Of a stretch of DNA of 64,000 nt, positions 42,901-52,819 are shown in pieces; position 1 is the stretch's first letter, and every line of letters begins with the position of its first letter. The position numbers were made by a program, and so were the translations under genes. The notes under the pieces were generated by a model, which worked only from the letters and a program-made list of their open reading frames with translations, was not told where the DNA came from and did not search any database. Location: contig DDFC01000010.1 of assembly GCA_002336895.1 (NCBI GenBank), positions 292,242 to 356,241 of the forward strand, read 5' to 3'. The stretch is from Verrucomicrobiaceae bacterium UBA1938 (GTDB taxonomy: Bacteria > Verrucomicrobiota > Verrucomicrobiia > Verrucomicrobiales > Verrucomicrobiaceae).

Positions 42901-45900
42901 CAGCGCCACCAATATCCTGCCTAGCGGCGATGGCAAGTCGGTCACTGCTACCTCGCCTGCAGGCACAGGCACGGTGGATGTCACCGTCAGCACCTACGGC
43001 GGCACCAGCGCCACCTCGGCGGCGGATCAGTTTAGCTATGCCTCACCTGATCTGACAGTGAGTGAGGGACACTCGCCCACGACATTCCTTGCCGGGCAGA
43101 CAGGTACGCTGACCTTTGCCGTGAGCAACACGGGTACTGCGGCGACTACGGGCACCATTACCTTCAGCTGCCCCATGCCGACGGGTCTTACGATCACATC
43201 GGTGGCCACAGATGTTACATGGGATTTTACCGCCACCACGTCAACACAGCTGACGGGTTCCCGGACCACGGCGCTGGGCGCAGGGGTCACGGCTGCAAAC
43301 ATCACCGTGAGTGTCAGTGTGGCCGGCAACGCCCCCGCTTCGGTGACGCCTACCGCCACGGTGGGTGGAGGCGGTCAATCCAACACCTCGAACGACTCCG
43401 GCTCCGACACCATCACGGTGATCCAAGCTCCCACCATCACCAGCATTTCGCCCACGTCTGGGCCTGCGGCGGGCGGCACGAGTGTGACGATCACCGGCAC
43501 GAACTTCACGGGAACCACCGGGGCTGCGGGGGTGAAATTTGGCAGCACGAATGCCACCAGCTACACCGTCAACAGCAACACTCAGATCACTGCCACCTCC
43601 CCTGCGGGCACGGGCACGGTGGATGTCACCGTCACCGCTCCCAGCGGCACCAGCGCCACCTCGGCGGCGGACCGGTTCAGCTATCTCTCCGCCACGCAGG
43701 CCATCGCGTCGGTGGCTCTCACGCAAAACAAGGCGGTCACAGCCTTCACCCCCGTCACCAGCAGCGGCGGCGTGGCCACCATCAGCTACGGGGTCAGCCC
43801 CGCGCTGCCCAGCGGGCTGAGCTTCAGCACCAGCACGGGAGCCATCACCGGCACGCCGACGGTCACATCCGCCGCCAGCACGTACACAGTGACAGTGACG
43901 GACGGCAACAGTGTCACCGCCAGCCAGACCTTCAGCCTGACGGTGAACAGCGCGGTGACCGCCACGCAGGCCATCCCCTCCAAGACGCTGACGCAGAACC
44001 AGCCCTCGGCGAATTTTACCCCCGTCACCGGTGGCGGCGGTACGGGCACGCTGAGCTACGGCGTCTCTCCAGCGCTGCCTGCGGGACTGACGCTGAGCAC
44101 CAGCACCGGAGCCATCACGGGTGTGCCTACCGTTACGTCCTCGGCCACGACGTACACAGTCACCGTGACAGACAGCAACAGCGCCTCGGCCAGCAACACC
44201 TTCAGTCTCACGATCAACAGCGCGGTGACGGCCACGCAGGCCATCGCCTCCAAGACGCTGACGCAGAACCAACCCTCGGCGAATTTCACCCCCGTGACCG
44301 GTGGCAGCGGCACCACGCCGCTGAGCTATGGCGTCTCTCCGGCGCTGCCCACGGGGCTGAGCTTTAGCACGAGCACTGGGGCCATCACGGGCAGCCCGAC
44401 GGTCACGTCCTCGGCCACGACGTACACGGTGACGGTGACGGACGCCAACAGTGCGACGGCCAGCAACACCTTCAGCCTCACGATCAACAGTGCGGTGACC
44501 GCCACGCAGTCGGTGGCCTCCACGACCCTGGCGCAAAACCAGGTCGCCACCTCATTCACACCCGTCACGGGTGGCAGCGGCACGCCCGCGCTGAGCTACG
44601 GCATCTCCCCGGCGCTGCCCACAGGGCTGACACTGAACACCAGCACGGGCGCCATCACCGGCACTCCAACCGTGGCATCTTCCACCACCACCTACACGGT
44701 GACGGTGACAGACAGCAACGGCGCGACGGCCAGCAACACCTTCAGCCTCACGGTGAATCCGGGCGTGAGCATCGCCGCCACGACGGCCACGGCGGTGGAG
44801 GGCGGCACCACCGGTGTCTATACCTTCACTCGTGGCAACAGCAGCGGCGATCTGACGGTGAACTTCCAGCTCGATGCCTCCAGCACCGCCACGGCGGGAA
44901 CGGACTTCACGCTGTCCTCCACGCAGACGCTTACCTTCAGCACCTCCAGCGGAGCCGGCACCCTGGTGATCCCGAATGGCTCCTCCACCGCCACCATCAC
45001 CCTCACCGCGTTGGTGGAATCTCCGAATCCGGCCGAGGCGGCTGAAACGGTGCGCCTTAATCTCTCTGCGGGCACGGGCTATGCCGTCAACGCCTCCCCG
45101 GCGGACAACGCTACCGTGACGATCGCCACGAACAGCTTCTACGTCACCACCACAAGCGACAGCGGCACGGGCTCTCTGCGTCAGGCGCTGCTGAATGTGA
45201 ACACGCTGGGCGGCACGCCCACGGTCACCTTCTCCGATGGCACCGGAGGCACGGTGAACTTCACCGATGCCACGCCGGACACCATCACGCTGACCAGCGG
45301 GGAGATGCAGGTCACTTCATCCCTGGTGATCGCAGGACCGGGAGCGAACAAGCTGACGATCGATGGCAATGGCGCACGCATTCTCAACCTCGCCAGCATT
45401 TCCAGCTATGCGATTTCGGGCATCAACTTTGTGAACGGCAGCGGTAACGGCGGATCTGCCATCCTGAGCCAGACATTCGGAGTCCCCTGCGCAGGGAGTG
45501 TGGTCGGCTGCTCCTTCAGCCAGCACACGACGAATTCATTTGGGGGCGCCATCTTCCATCATGCTTTGTCTGGGGTGACTTCCACGATGGACGTCATCGG
45601 ATGCTCCTTTGCCCAAAACTCATCTGCTGGCGGAGGCGCCATTGGTGTTCAGGGTGGCGGTGGAGCAGGAGGAGGCAGCGCCGTTCTACGCGTGACGAAC
45701 TGCACCTTCTCGCAGAACAGCGCCACTTACGGTGGTTCGATTTACAGCTGGGGTCAGAGCGGCACCAGCACTGCAACGATCATCAACAGCACCTTTGCAG
45801 GCGGGAGTTCGACGAATGACGGCGCCGACTTGCTGGCGGATCAAAATGGCACGATCCAGGTGGGCAACTCCATCCTGGACTCGACTGGTGCGGCTGTTGC

Positions 45901-47539
45901 CGCCATCAACGGCGGCTCCCTAGTCTCCCTCGGGCACAACATCACCGCTGGTGCAACCGGGCCGGATGATCACTCCACCGACCTCCTCAGCACCGATCCG
46001 CAGATCAGCACGCTGGCGAACAACGGCGGCACCACGCTGACGATGGCGCTGAGCAATGGCAGCCCGGCCATCAATGCAGGCAGCAATGCGCTGCTGCCTG
46101 CAGATACGTATGACCTCAATGCCAACAGCAACACCGCAGAGGCCATCCCCTTTGATCAGCGCGGCACGGGCTTCCCACGTGTGCAGGGCACGACGGTGGA
46201 CATTGGTGCCTTTGAGGCGCTGCTTTACACACCGACGCTCAGCGCCACCACCACCAATGAGGACACGCAGAGCAGCAGCGGGCTGGTCATCACCGCCAAC
46301 ACGGCTGATGCCGGCGGCACCGCCAATTACAAGATCACCGGCATCACCGGCGGCACGCTTTACAAGAACGACGGCACCAGCTCCATCAGCTCGGGCGACT
46401 ACATCACCAAGGCGGAAGGCGCGGCAGGTCTGAAGTTCTCTCCTTCGGCGGATGCCTTCAGTCCTTCGACCACTTTTGGCTTCAATGTGCAGGCTGCGCT
46501 CAGCGCCACGGACTCGGATCTGCGCGGCAGCGTGGTGGCTGCCAGCATCACGGTCAATCCGGTGGCCGACACGCCCTCCGTCACCGGCTCTGCCACCACG
46601 CAGAACATCCAAAGCGTGAGCGGGCTGGTGATCTCGCGCAATGACGTGGACGGCTCTGAAGTGGCTTACTTCAAGATCAGCAACATCGTGAACGGCACAC
46701 TGTATCTGAATGATGGCACCACGGCCGTCAGTGCGGGAGACTTCATCACCTACGCGCAGGGCAGCGCCGGGCTGAAGTTTACACCTGCGCTGGACTTCAC
46801 CGGCGTGGCCAGCTTTGAAGTGCAGGGCTCCATCGACAATGCAGGCACTGGCCTGAGCGGCACCGCCACCGCCAGCATCGCCGTGGGCACGGTGAATCCG
46901 ACGCCGACGCAGCTCGTGCCGACAGATCCGGTGACGGGCAATCCACTGCCTCCTGGCTCCTCGTATCCCGTCATCAGCCAGACCGGCACGCTGGAAGTGC
47001 GGGTCAGCATCAAGAACACCACCGCCTTCCCGATCAACGGGTTCCGCCTCAGCGTGGACTACAGTGCCTACCTGGCCACGCTGCCCAGCCTGCGTCTGTA
47101 TAACAGCACCAGCGCTCCTGGCGTGGTGCCTGCCTACATCGACTATCCGTTCCCGGTGGCGGTGGGAGACACGGTGAGCCTGAAGCTGCAGTTCTACACC
47201 AGCACGCGCAAGCTGCCAGATCCCTTCAGCCCGCCGCTGTCGGTGACGAAGCTCTCGGCCTCGGAGGTGTCCAGCACCGACGGCAGCGGCGTGCAGCCGC
47301 GCATCTACTCCCTGTCCAACGGCCGGATCCTGCTGGAGTGGGACTCCACACCCGGCCACTGGTACCGCGTGAAGTACAGCTCCGATCTGGTGAACTGGTA
47401 TGACAGCCCGGTGCCGGTGCAGGCTCCGGCCAACCGCACGCAGTGGGTCGATGATGGCGCGCCGTTTACCGATGTGCCGCCGTCCTCGGTGCCGTCCCGC
47501 TACTACCGCGTCAATGAAATCTCCGCGCCGACGCCGTAA
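39920..47539 (+). CDS. Giant modular secreted protein with IPT/TIG, Ig-like and beta-helix domains
   Basis: A 2,539-residue exported protein with a long signal peptide (RRARACFAGMALLAALTTAAQA). Rough domain order: unique beta region (40-450); IPT/TIG 1 (454-535, PTVTGISPASGSTAGG); VCBS/cadherin-like (540-645 and 756-865); SbsA-like Ig (646-755); IPT/TIG 2 and 3 (868-1040); DUF11-like (1042-1170); IPT/TIG 4 (1171-1253); four He_PIG-type Ig repeats of exactly 90 residues (1258-1617); Calx-beta-like (1614-1740); right-handed beta-helix with DSGTGSLRQAL (1741-2105); two further repeats (2106-2330). The end, with LSNGRILLEWDSTPGHWYRV, is a type I associate with Verrucomicrobia. No autotransporter barrel or PEP-CTERM anchor is present. 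Adhesion or matrix function is inferred from the domains. Confidence 0.85.
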   Translation: MQHIFSSDLRRSFHRLTRRARACFAGMALLAALTTAAQAGITQLGSQSSQYSTSNTLANFTVQAGGNRLLVVTAGDPSNKTPPSTVTFNGSAMSLANSTSDNSVACDAIFYYKVPGTAAATGDIVVTFADTGNNHYISAVAFSGVDQTNPVDTNGPKISGSVTTTGDSLVVSSQTGSLVFDHCDTWRSDAQATESPSASQTLISDAGGVITGGGGYGRYQTSTQPGASSVTMSWTGNAQAILHLTMNIHPAQISWGTATNISGDTDVSTTGSLVGAFVFGDTGVGSTTVNGVTFQGFAFPNGSSSPVTSGNFTVGTSGATGYTNAGAGSTSAPFTGLSSGYQALVGGKPLSSGGNITITMAGLTPGATYAVQFWTNGSSASLVPRNNPIVYDDGAGSSVSMSSNKTNTVGDLGQYAIGTFVASGTSQTLSVSSAALGRFTNAFQLRQTAAAPGAPTVTGISPASGSTAGGTAVTITGTGFTGVTGVTIGGTAATGVSLVSDTSITCTTPAGTAGTASVLVTNPSGTNTANTLYTYLAPPVAVADGVSPLYSTPVNQQFGRTAPGVLGNDTLNGGSISSYGASTGAEQTTIGSAASTAQGGTIVLNANGSFTYTPPASYSGNDTFKYKLTNGGGSSTATVTIYVDVLPTVSSTVPANNATGVALNSTITINFSEAISTTAAFTVTDTTASSSVAFTQSPTDGNTTTAFTLTPTSALAAGHVITVTVLHYQTADSDAGLSMQSDYVFSFATSPPPVAVNDPDTQGTRYQVVSGVLFDSALSGSPSSILANDTVNSGSLTYGATGPSSNTAVDGTTTITTSNGGTVLLRANGTFTYTSAGGYAGNDNFFYNLTNAVGSSRAQVLFKVNAVPTVTSISPSLGPLAGGTSVVITGTNFTGTTGAAGVKFGATNATSYTVDSATQITATTPASASAGTVDVTVTNSGGTSAINANDQFIYYPLPTVTGISPSTGPVAGGTVVTITGTNLLGNTSVKFGSASATNILPSGDGKSVTATSPAGTGTVDVTVSTYGGTSATSAADQFSYASPDLTVSEGHSPTTFLAGQTGTLTFAVSNTGTAATTGTITFSCPMPTGLTITSVATDVTWDFTATTSTQLTGSRTTALGAGVTAANITVSVSVAGNAPASVTPTATVGGGGQSNTSNDSGSDTITVIQAPTITSISPTSGPAAGGTSVTITGTNFTGTTGAAGVKFGSTNATSYTVNSNTQITATSPAGTGTVDVTVTAPSGTSATSAADRFSYLSATQAIASVALTQNKAVTAFTPVTSSGGVATISYGVSPALPSGLSFSTSTGAITGTPTVTSAASTYTVTVTDGNSVTASQTFSLTVNSAVTATQAIPSKTLTQNQPSANFTPVTGGGGTGTLSYGVSPALPAGLTLSTSTGAITGVPTVTSSATTYTVTVTDSNSASASNTFSLTINSAVTATQAIASKTLTQNQPSANFTPVTGGSGTTPLSYGVSPALPTGLSFSTSTGAITGSPTVTSSATTYTVTVTDANSATASNTFSLTINSAVTATQSVASTTLAQNQVATSFTPVTGGSGTPALSYGISPALPTGLTLNTSTGAITGTPTVASSTTTYTVTVTDSNGATASNTFSLTVNPGVSIAATTATAVEGGTTGVYTFTRGNSSGDLTVNFQLDASSTATAGTDFTLSSTQTLTFSTSSGAGTLVIPNGSSTATITLTALVESPNPAEAAETVRLNLSAGTGYAVNASPADNATVTIATNSFYVTTTSDSGTGSLRQALLNVNTLGGTPTVTFSDGTGGTVNFTDATPDTITLTSGEMQVTSSLVIAGPGANKLTIDGNGARILNLASISSYAISGINFVNGSGNGGSAILSQTFGVPCAGSVVGCSFSQHTTNSFGGAIFHHALSGVTSTMDVIGCSFAQNSSAGGGAIGVQGGGGAGGGSAVLRVTNCTFSQNSATYGGSIYSWGQSGTSTATIINSTFAGGSSTNDGADLLADQNGTIQVGNSILDSTGAAVAAINGGSLVSLGHNITAGATGPDDHSTDLLSTDPQISTLANNGGTTLTMALSNGSPAINAGSNALLPADTYDLNANSNTAEAIPFDQRGTGFPRVQGTTVDIGAFEALLYTPTLSATTTNEDTQSSSGLVITANTADAGGTANYKITGITGGTLYKNDGTSSISSGDYITKAEGAAGLKFSPSADAFSPSTTFGFNVQAALSATDSDLRGSVVAASITVNPVADTPSVTGSATTQNIQSVSGLVISRNDVDGSEVAYFKISNIVNGTLYLNDGTTAVSAGDFITYAQGSAGLKFTPALDFTGVASFEVQGSIDNAGTGLSGTATASIAVGTVNPTPTQLVPTDPVTGNPLPPGSSYPVISQTGTLEVRVSIKNTTAFPINGFRLSVDYSAYLATLPSLRLYNSTSAPGVVPAYIDYPFPVAVGDTVSLKLQFYTSTRKLPDPFSPPLSVTKLSASEVSSTDGSGVQPRIYSLSNGRILLEWDSTPGHWYRVKYSSDLVNWYDSPVPVQAPANRTQWVDDGAPFTDVPPSSVPSRYYRVNEISAPTP
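43691..44770 (+). repeat. Four tandem 270-bp repeats inside the giant gene
   Basis: GCCACGCAG recurs in phase at 43691, 43961, 44231 and 44501, each time 270 bases apart. Each unit codes a 90-residue Ig-like domain (for example YGVSPALPTGLSFSTSTGAI). Units 2 and 3 are the most alike at DNA level. This array can gain or lose units by recombination. Confidence 0.9.
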
Positions 47540-47603
47540 GCCCCTGCGCCTCCCGCTTCTCTCATTTCAAGACTCACCTTCAATGCCGCCTTTATCACTC
47601 TCA

Positions 47604-48668
47604 ATGAAAGCCGCTGCTGTTCGCACCACGTTTGCCGCCCTGCTGCTGGGCCCGCTGGCCCTCACCTCCCAGGCCGAGCCCGGGCAGTGGAGCTTTGGCG
47701 CAGGCTACGCCCCCATCGTGGGGCTGCGCACGGAGTTCAGCGGTTTTGGCAACTTCCAGAATCCCTTTCCAGTGCCCGCTCCTGCTGGTGGCACCAACTA
47801 CTTTTACACGGATGGCTCGGTGCAGGTGGACATCTCCGGCAACGCAGGCGGCCTGACCAACTACTGGTCGTACAACAACGCCTCGCAGTATGATCCTGCG
47901 GCCTTTGGCGGGCAGGGGGCCATCAACTACAGCACGCTGGGCGGCAGCGTGAGTGGTGCAGGCTCGGTGGTGGACAGCAGCGTGGCGGCCGCAGCGGGCT
48001 TTGAAATGCACGCCTATCTGGATCTGGGCAGCGTCACCTTTCTGCCAACGATGGCCGCCGGGCGCAGCGCCACCTGGGGCATGCGCACCGGGCTGCAGTA
48101 TGCGCGGGTGAACAACAGCAACAACGCAGGGCAGGTGGGCGCAGTGGGCACCATCACGGACTCCTTCAATCTCAATGGGGTGATCCCGCCAGCGGCACCC
48201 TATGTGGGCACCTTTCTGGGCCCAGGACCGCTGCTGGGAGACACACCCACGCGCACCACGGGCACGGCAGTCGCGGCCATCAGCGGCTATCGCCAGCTGG
48301 ATGTGCAGTTGTTTGTGAGCACCTTTGGCAGCTACGTGGCGCTGCCGGTGGCCAAAAATCTGGACGTGATGCTGGAAGGCGGAGCGGTGCTGGCGCTGGC
48401 CAATGGGAGCTACAAGTACGAGAGCAGTGTGACGGTGCCGGGAGTGGGCACGCAGGTGACGAGCGGAGGGAAGTACACCACCAAGCTGCTTCCGGGGGTG
48501 TACTCCAGCGTGGGTCTGGCGTGGCATGTGACAGACCAGTTCAGCGTGCAGGGAGCGGTGAGGTATCAGTTCATGAAGCAGTTCAACCTGATCGCCAACG
48601 GCTCCAACGCCAGCCTCAGCTTTGACTCGGCGCTGGTGCTTTCTCTCAGCGCGATTTACCGCTTCTAG
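47604..48668 (+). CDS. Outer-membrane beta-barrel protein
   Basis: A 354-residue exported protein: signal peptide MKAAAVRTTFAALLLGPLALTSQA, then alternating polar/hydrophobic beta strands rich in Gly, Asn and aromatic residues (QWSFGAGYAPIVGLRTEF; MRTGLQYARVNN) and a C-terminal strand LVLSLSAIYRF ending in Phe, the usual barrel-insertion signal. An ATG seven codons earlier (47583) is an alternative start. It lies 64 bases downstream of the giant secreted protein, same strand, and may anchor or export it, although it has no recognisable POTRA or autotransporter region. The family is not recognised beyond its fold. Confidence 0.75.
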   Translation: MKAAAVRTTFAALLLGPLALTSQAEPGQWSFGAGYAPIVGLRTEFSGFGNFQNPFPVPAPAGGTNYFYTDGSVQVDISGNAGGLTNYWSYNNASQYDPAAFGGQGAINYSTLGGSVSGAGSVVDSSVAAAAGFEMHAYLDLGSVTFLPTMAAGRSATWGMRTGLQYARVNNSNNAGQVGAVGTITDSFNLNGVIPPAAPYVGTFLGPGPLLGDTPTRTTGTAVAAISGYRQLDVQLFVSTFGSYVALPVAKNLDVMLEGGAVLALANGSYKYESSVTVPGVGTQVTSGGKYTTKLLPGVYSSVGLAWHVTDQFSVQGAVRYQFMKQFNLIANGSNASLSFDSALVLSLSAIYRF

Positions 48669-48731
48669 AGAGACGGACTTTTTTCGAATGTGGTGCTTGG
48701 AAAAGTTCCACGTCAGGTGCCTATTCGTGGG

Positions 48732-50813
<2,082 letters not shown>

Positions 50814-51535
50814 TGGGGCGGGCTGCTCTGCGGCTGTCTTATACCACGATCTATTGAAAACAGGCCTGTATCTGGGCTGGTAAAGCCGCTGTACGTTTGA
50901 GACTGCGGGAGGCGGGGGCTTTGGGAATGGGGGAGTGCGATGCGGTGGCAGTTCACGCCGGGACGAAGGATTCCAGGGACGCGCACAGCGCATCCCTACC
51001 CTCCCGAATGGCGCAGCGCGTGCCACAGGGGAGCGCGGACACTCCTGCCCGCCTCTGGGTGCATCCCCACCCTCCAAAGCAGCGCACGCCGCAGGGCTGG
51101 TAGGGACGCGCTGCGCGGGTCGTGATGCCTGGGTGCTGAAGGTGGATCCTTGTTACAGCCAGCGCCCTCCTTTCGGCCTGACTGGAGGGTTCTCCCAAGC
51201 GTTAAGTTGGGTTTCAAGCTAAATGCAGGTGACGGTGCTCGACGTTTGTGAGAATACTTCGAAGTGATGCATCCTGCCCCTGCGGTCGGAGCTCATTGCG
51301 AAAATCATGATGAAAGAGCCGCGTGTTATTTGGTGCGGATAGCTCGTGAACGCTGGGGCAGATGAAGGGCTTCACGCTAAAGTGTGTTGCAAATCGCGAA
51401 CCTGCCTTTGGGGGAGGGTGACAAACTTCTCTCTTTTTTGGTGTGGGGACAGTGTTTCAGGGTATCGCCCCCCGCTGCCAGCTGTCATCTGTGTGTCGGT
51501 CAAATGTTTGCCGATATGCCCGGTTCACACGGCTA
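50814..51535. repeat. Repeat-bearing intergenic region, left copy
   Basis: No gene seen in 722 bases. Bases about 50976-51121 carry a palindromic element: CGCATCCCTACC on the left is mirrored by GGTAGGGACGCGCTGCGCGGG at 51099-51119. About 90 bases of it (51031-51120) recur almost exactly at 52406-52495 on the other side of the next gene, as does GCCTGGGTGCTGAAGGTGG (51129-51147 and 52576-52594). The remainder to 51535 has a CCCTCC/GGAGGG inverted repeat near 51166-51190 and no other recognisable signal. Confidence 0.6.
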
Positions 51536-52279
51536 TTACTGTGCAACTCCGACCCTTTCTTTTAATGTGTCCAATGAACGGCTCACACGGAAGGCAGCCT
51601 GACGCGCAGTTTCGTCATTGTTAGCTTTTGCCACTAGCTGCAACCACCTCAAAGCTGACGCCAATGACGGAATAGAACGAGAGGTCCCTATACGGGACAA
51701 GGCCTCTGCTGGCGCAATCGCCATGGCTGCGAGAGCAGGGTCACGCGCTCTGTCTAGAATTGCCAGGGCCAATTCTTCGTTTTCCTGGGATTTCTTCGTT
51801 CCCAACACCTTGGATGCCCCCATTAAATAAAAATTATCTAAATAATTATTTCCGCTTTTGTCGTATGGGATCTTGGTGATCGATCGGATTTCATTCTTAA
51901 TAGGAGCGACTTCCTCTTCAGAGAGATCGTTCCGCAGGCCAATTGCTGAAAGCACTTGCACGACATCCGGTGATTTGGACTGGATGTAATAGCGATCCAA
52001 CAAATGAAATAGATAGGGCTTAAGATCCGGGGATGATTGTATCTCCATTTCCCTTTTTGCTTCCATTGCCATGAGTCTCTTTTTTTCCCGTGCGACTTCT
52101 TCGTTGCTCATATTCTCGCCCCAGGGGACAATGTCTGATGGCTTCATAACCAGCCTTTCAACATAGGCCAATCTTGCCGGATCAATGCCGGCTTTCACAG
52201 TTTGCACCTGAGCGCTGCCAACGCCAGCAAGCTGCAAGGTGCTGATAACGACCATTATTGTGCCGGAGATTCTTTTCAT
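51536..52279 (-). CDS. Exported protein of unknown function, 247 residues
   Basis: Not recognised. The N-terminus MKRISGTIMVVISTLQLAGVGSA is a signal peptide. The mature part is all-helical and charged (NEEVAREKKRLMAMEAKREM; ELALAILDRARDPALAAMA), with a spacing in the last 100 residues that resembles two or three HEAT-like repeats. Base composition and codon use are more AT-rich than in neighbouring genes (many AAT, ATA, TTA codons), which suggests acquisition from elsewhere. The gene is flanked on both sides by copies of the same repeat element, consistent with insertion or duplication of the flanks. Confidence 0.65.
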   Translation of the reverse strand: MKRISGTIMVVISTLQLAGVGSAQVQTVKAGIDPARLAYVERLVMKPSDIVPWGENMSNEEVAREKKRLMAMEAKREMEIQSSPDLKPYLFHLLDRYYIQSKSPDVVQVLSAIGLRNDLSEEEVAPIKNEIRSITKIPYDKSGNNYLDNFYLMGASKVLGTKKSQENEELALAILDRARDPALAAMAIAPAEALSRIGTSRSIPSLASALRWLQLVAKANNDETARQAAFRVSRSLDTLKERVGVAQ

Positions 52280-52399
52280 GGTTTTGATATGAACTGGGCA
52301 TGGTGAAGGCAGGCGAGGGCTACACGTTTGTCGCCGACATTAGAGCCATGAAATTCGAATATAGAGAATTTGGTGCATCGAGTGCAATGCGCTTAATCT

Positions 52400-52594
52400 T
52401 ATGGGAGCGCGGACTCCTGCCCGCCTCTGGGTGCATCCCCACCCTCCAAAGCAGCGCACGCCGCAGGGCTGGTAGGGACGCGCTGCGCGGGTCCGAAGCC
52501 TCGGGTCTGTTGCGTCGCAGGCGCTTAAAAAGGTGCGCCGTCCTGGGAGTGTGGCAGTCGGGAGCCGGTGGCCAATGCCTGGGTGCTGAAGGTG
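52400..52594. repeat. Right copy of the repeat flanking the AT-rich orphan
   Basis: Bases 52406-52495 match 51031-51120 closely (GGGTGCATCCCCACCCTCCA and the following GCAGCGCACGCCGCAGGGC), and 52576-52594 match 51129-51147. This copy has about 80 extra bases between the two matching segments, so the two copies differ by an internal deletion or insertion. Confidence 0.7.
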
Positions 52595-52771
52595 GGGCTG
52601 CTGGCCTGCGCGGCCATTTTTCCGCTGGCGCTGATCTGCGGTGAGGTGCGGGGCATCCCGCTGGAGTGGCGGCTGATCGACTGCTCCTTCGGCCTGTTTG
52701 GCTCCCTGCCGTTGTTTTACTGCCTCCGGCTGGTGCGGCAGATGCGCCAGGGAACTTCAGCCATTTCGTAA
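52568..52771 (+). CDS. Possible small membrane protein, 67 residues
   Basis: An open frame from GTG 52568 would encode a 67-residue protein with two hydrophobic segments (VLKVGLLACAAIFPLALIC and LIDCSFGLFGSLPLFYCL) separated by a short loop and ending in basic residues. It could be a small two-helix membrane protein or the tail of a larger decayed gene. Its first codons overlap the repeat at 52576-52594, whose other copy at 51129 is in frame with a different sequence. A GGGAG stretch upstream may be a ribosome-binding site. No family is recognised. Confidence 0.35.
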   Translation: MANAWVLKVGLLACAAIFPLALICGEVRGIPLEWRLIDCSFGLFGSLPLFYCLRLVRQMRQGTSAIS

Positions 52772-52819
52772 TTTCCTGCTTTTCTGCTGCGTATGGTTAG
52801 GCGACCCCTAACCATCGTC

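Noticed and set aside
43691..44770. Regularly spaced repeats that might suggest a CRISPR array
   Set aside because: The period is 270 bases, the units are coding, in frame and lack spacers; they are tandem protein domains.
50814..51535. Search for a transposase or integrase linked to the repeat elements
   Set aside because: No frame in this or other repeat regions shows a transposase or integrase motif; any mobilising enzyme must be encoded elsewhere.
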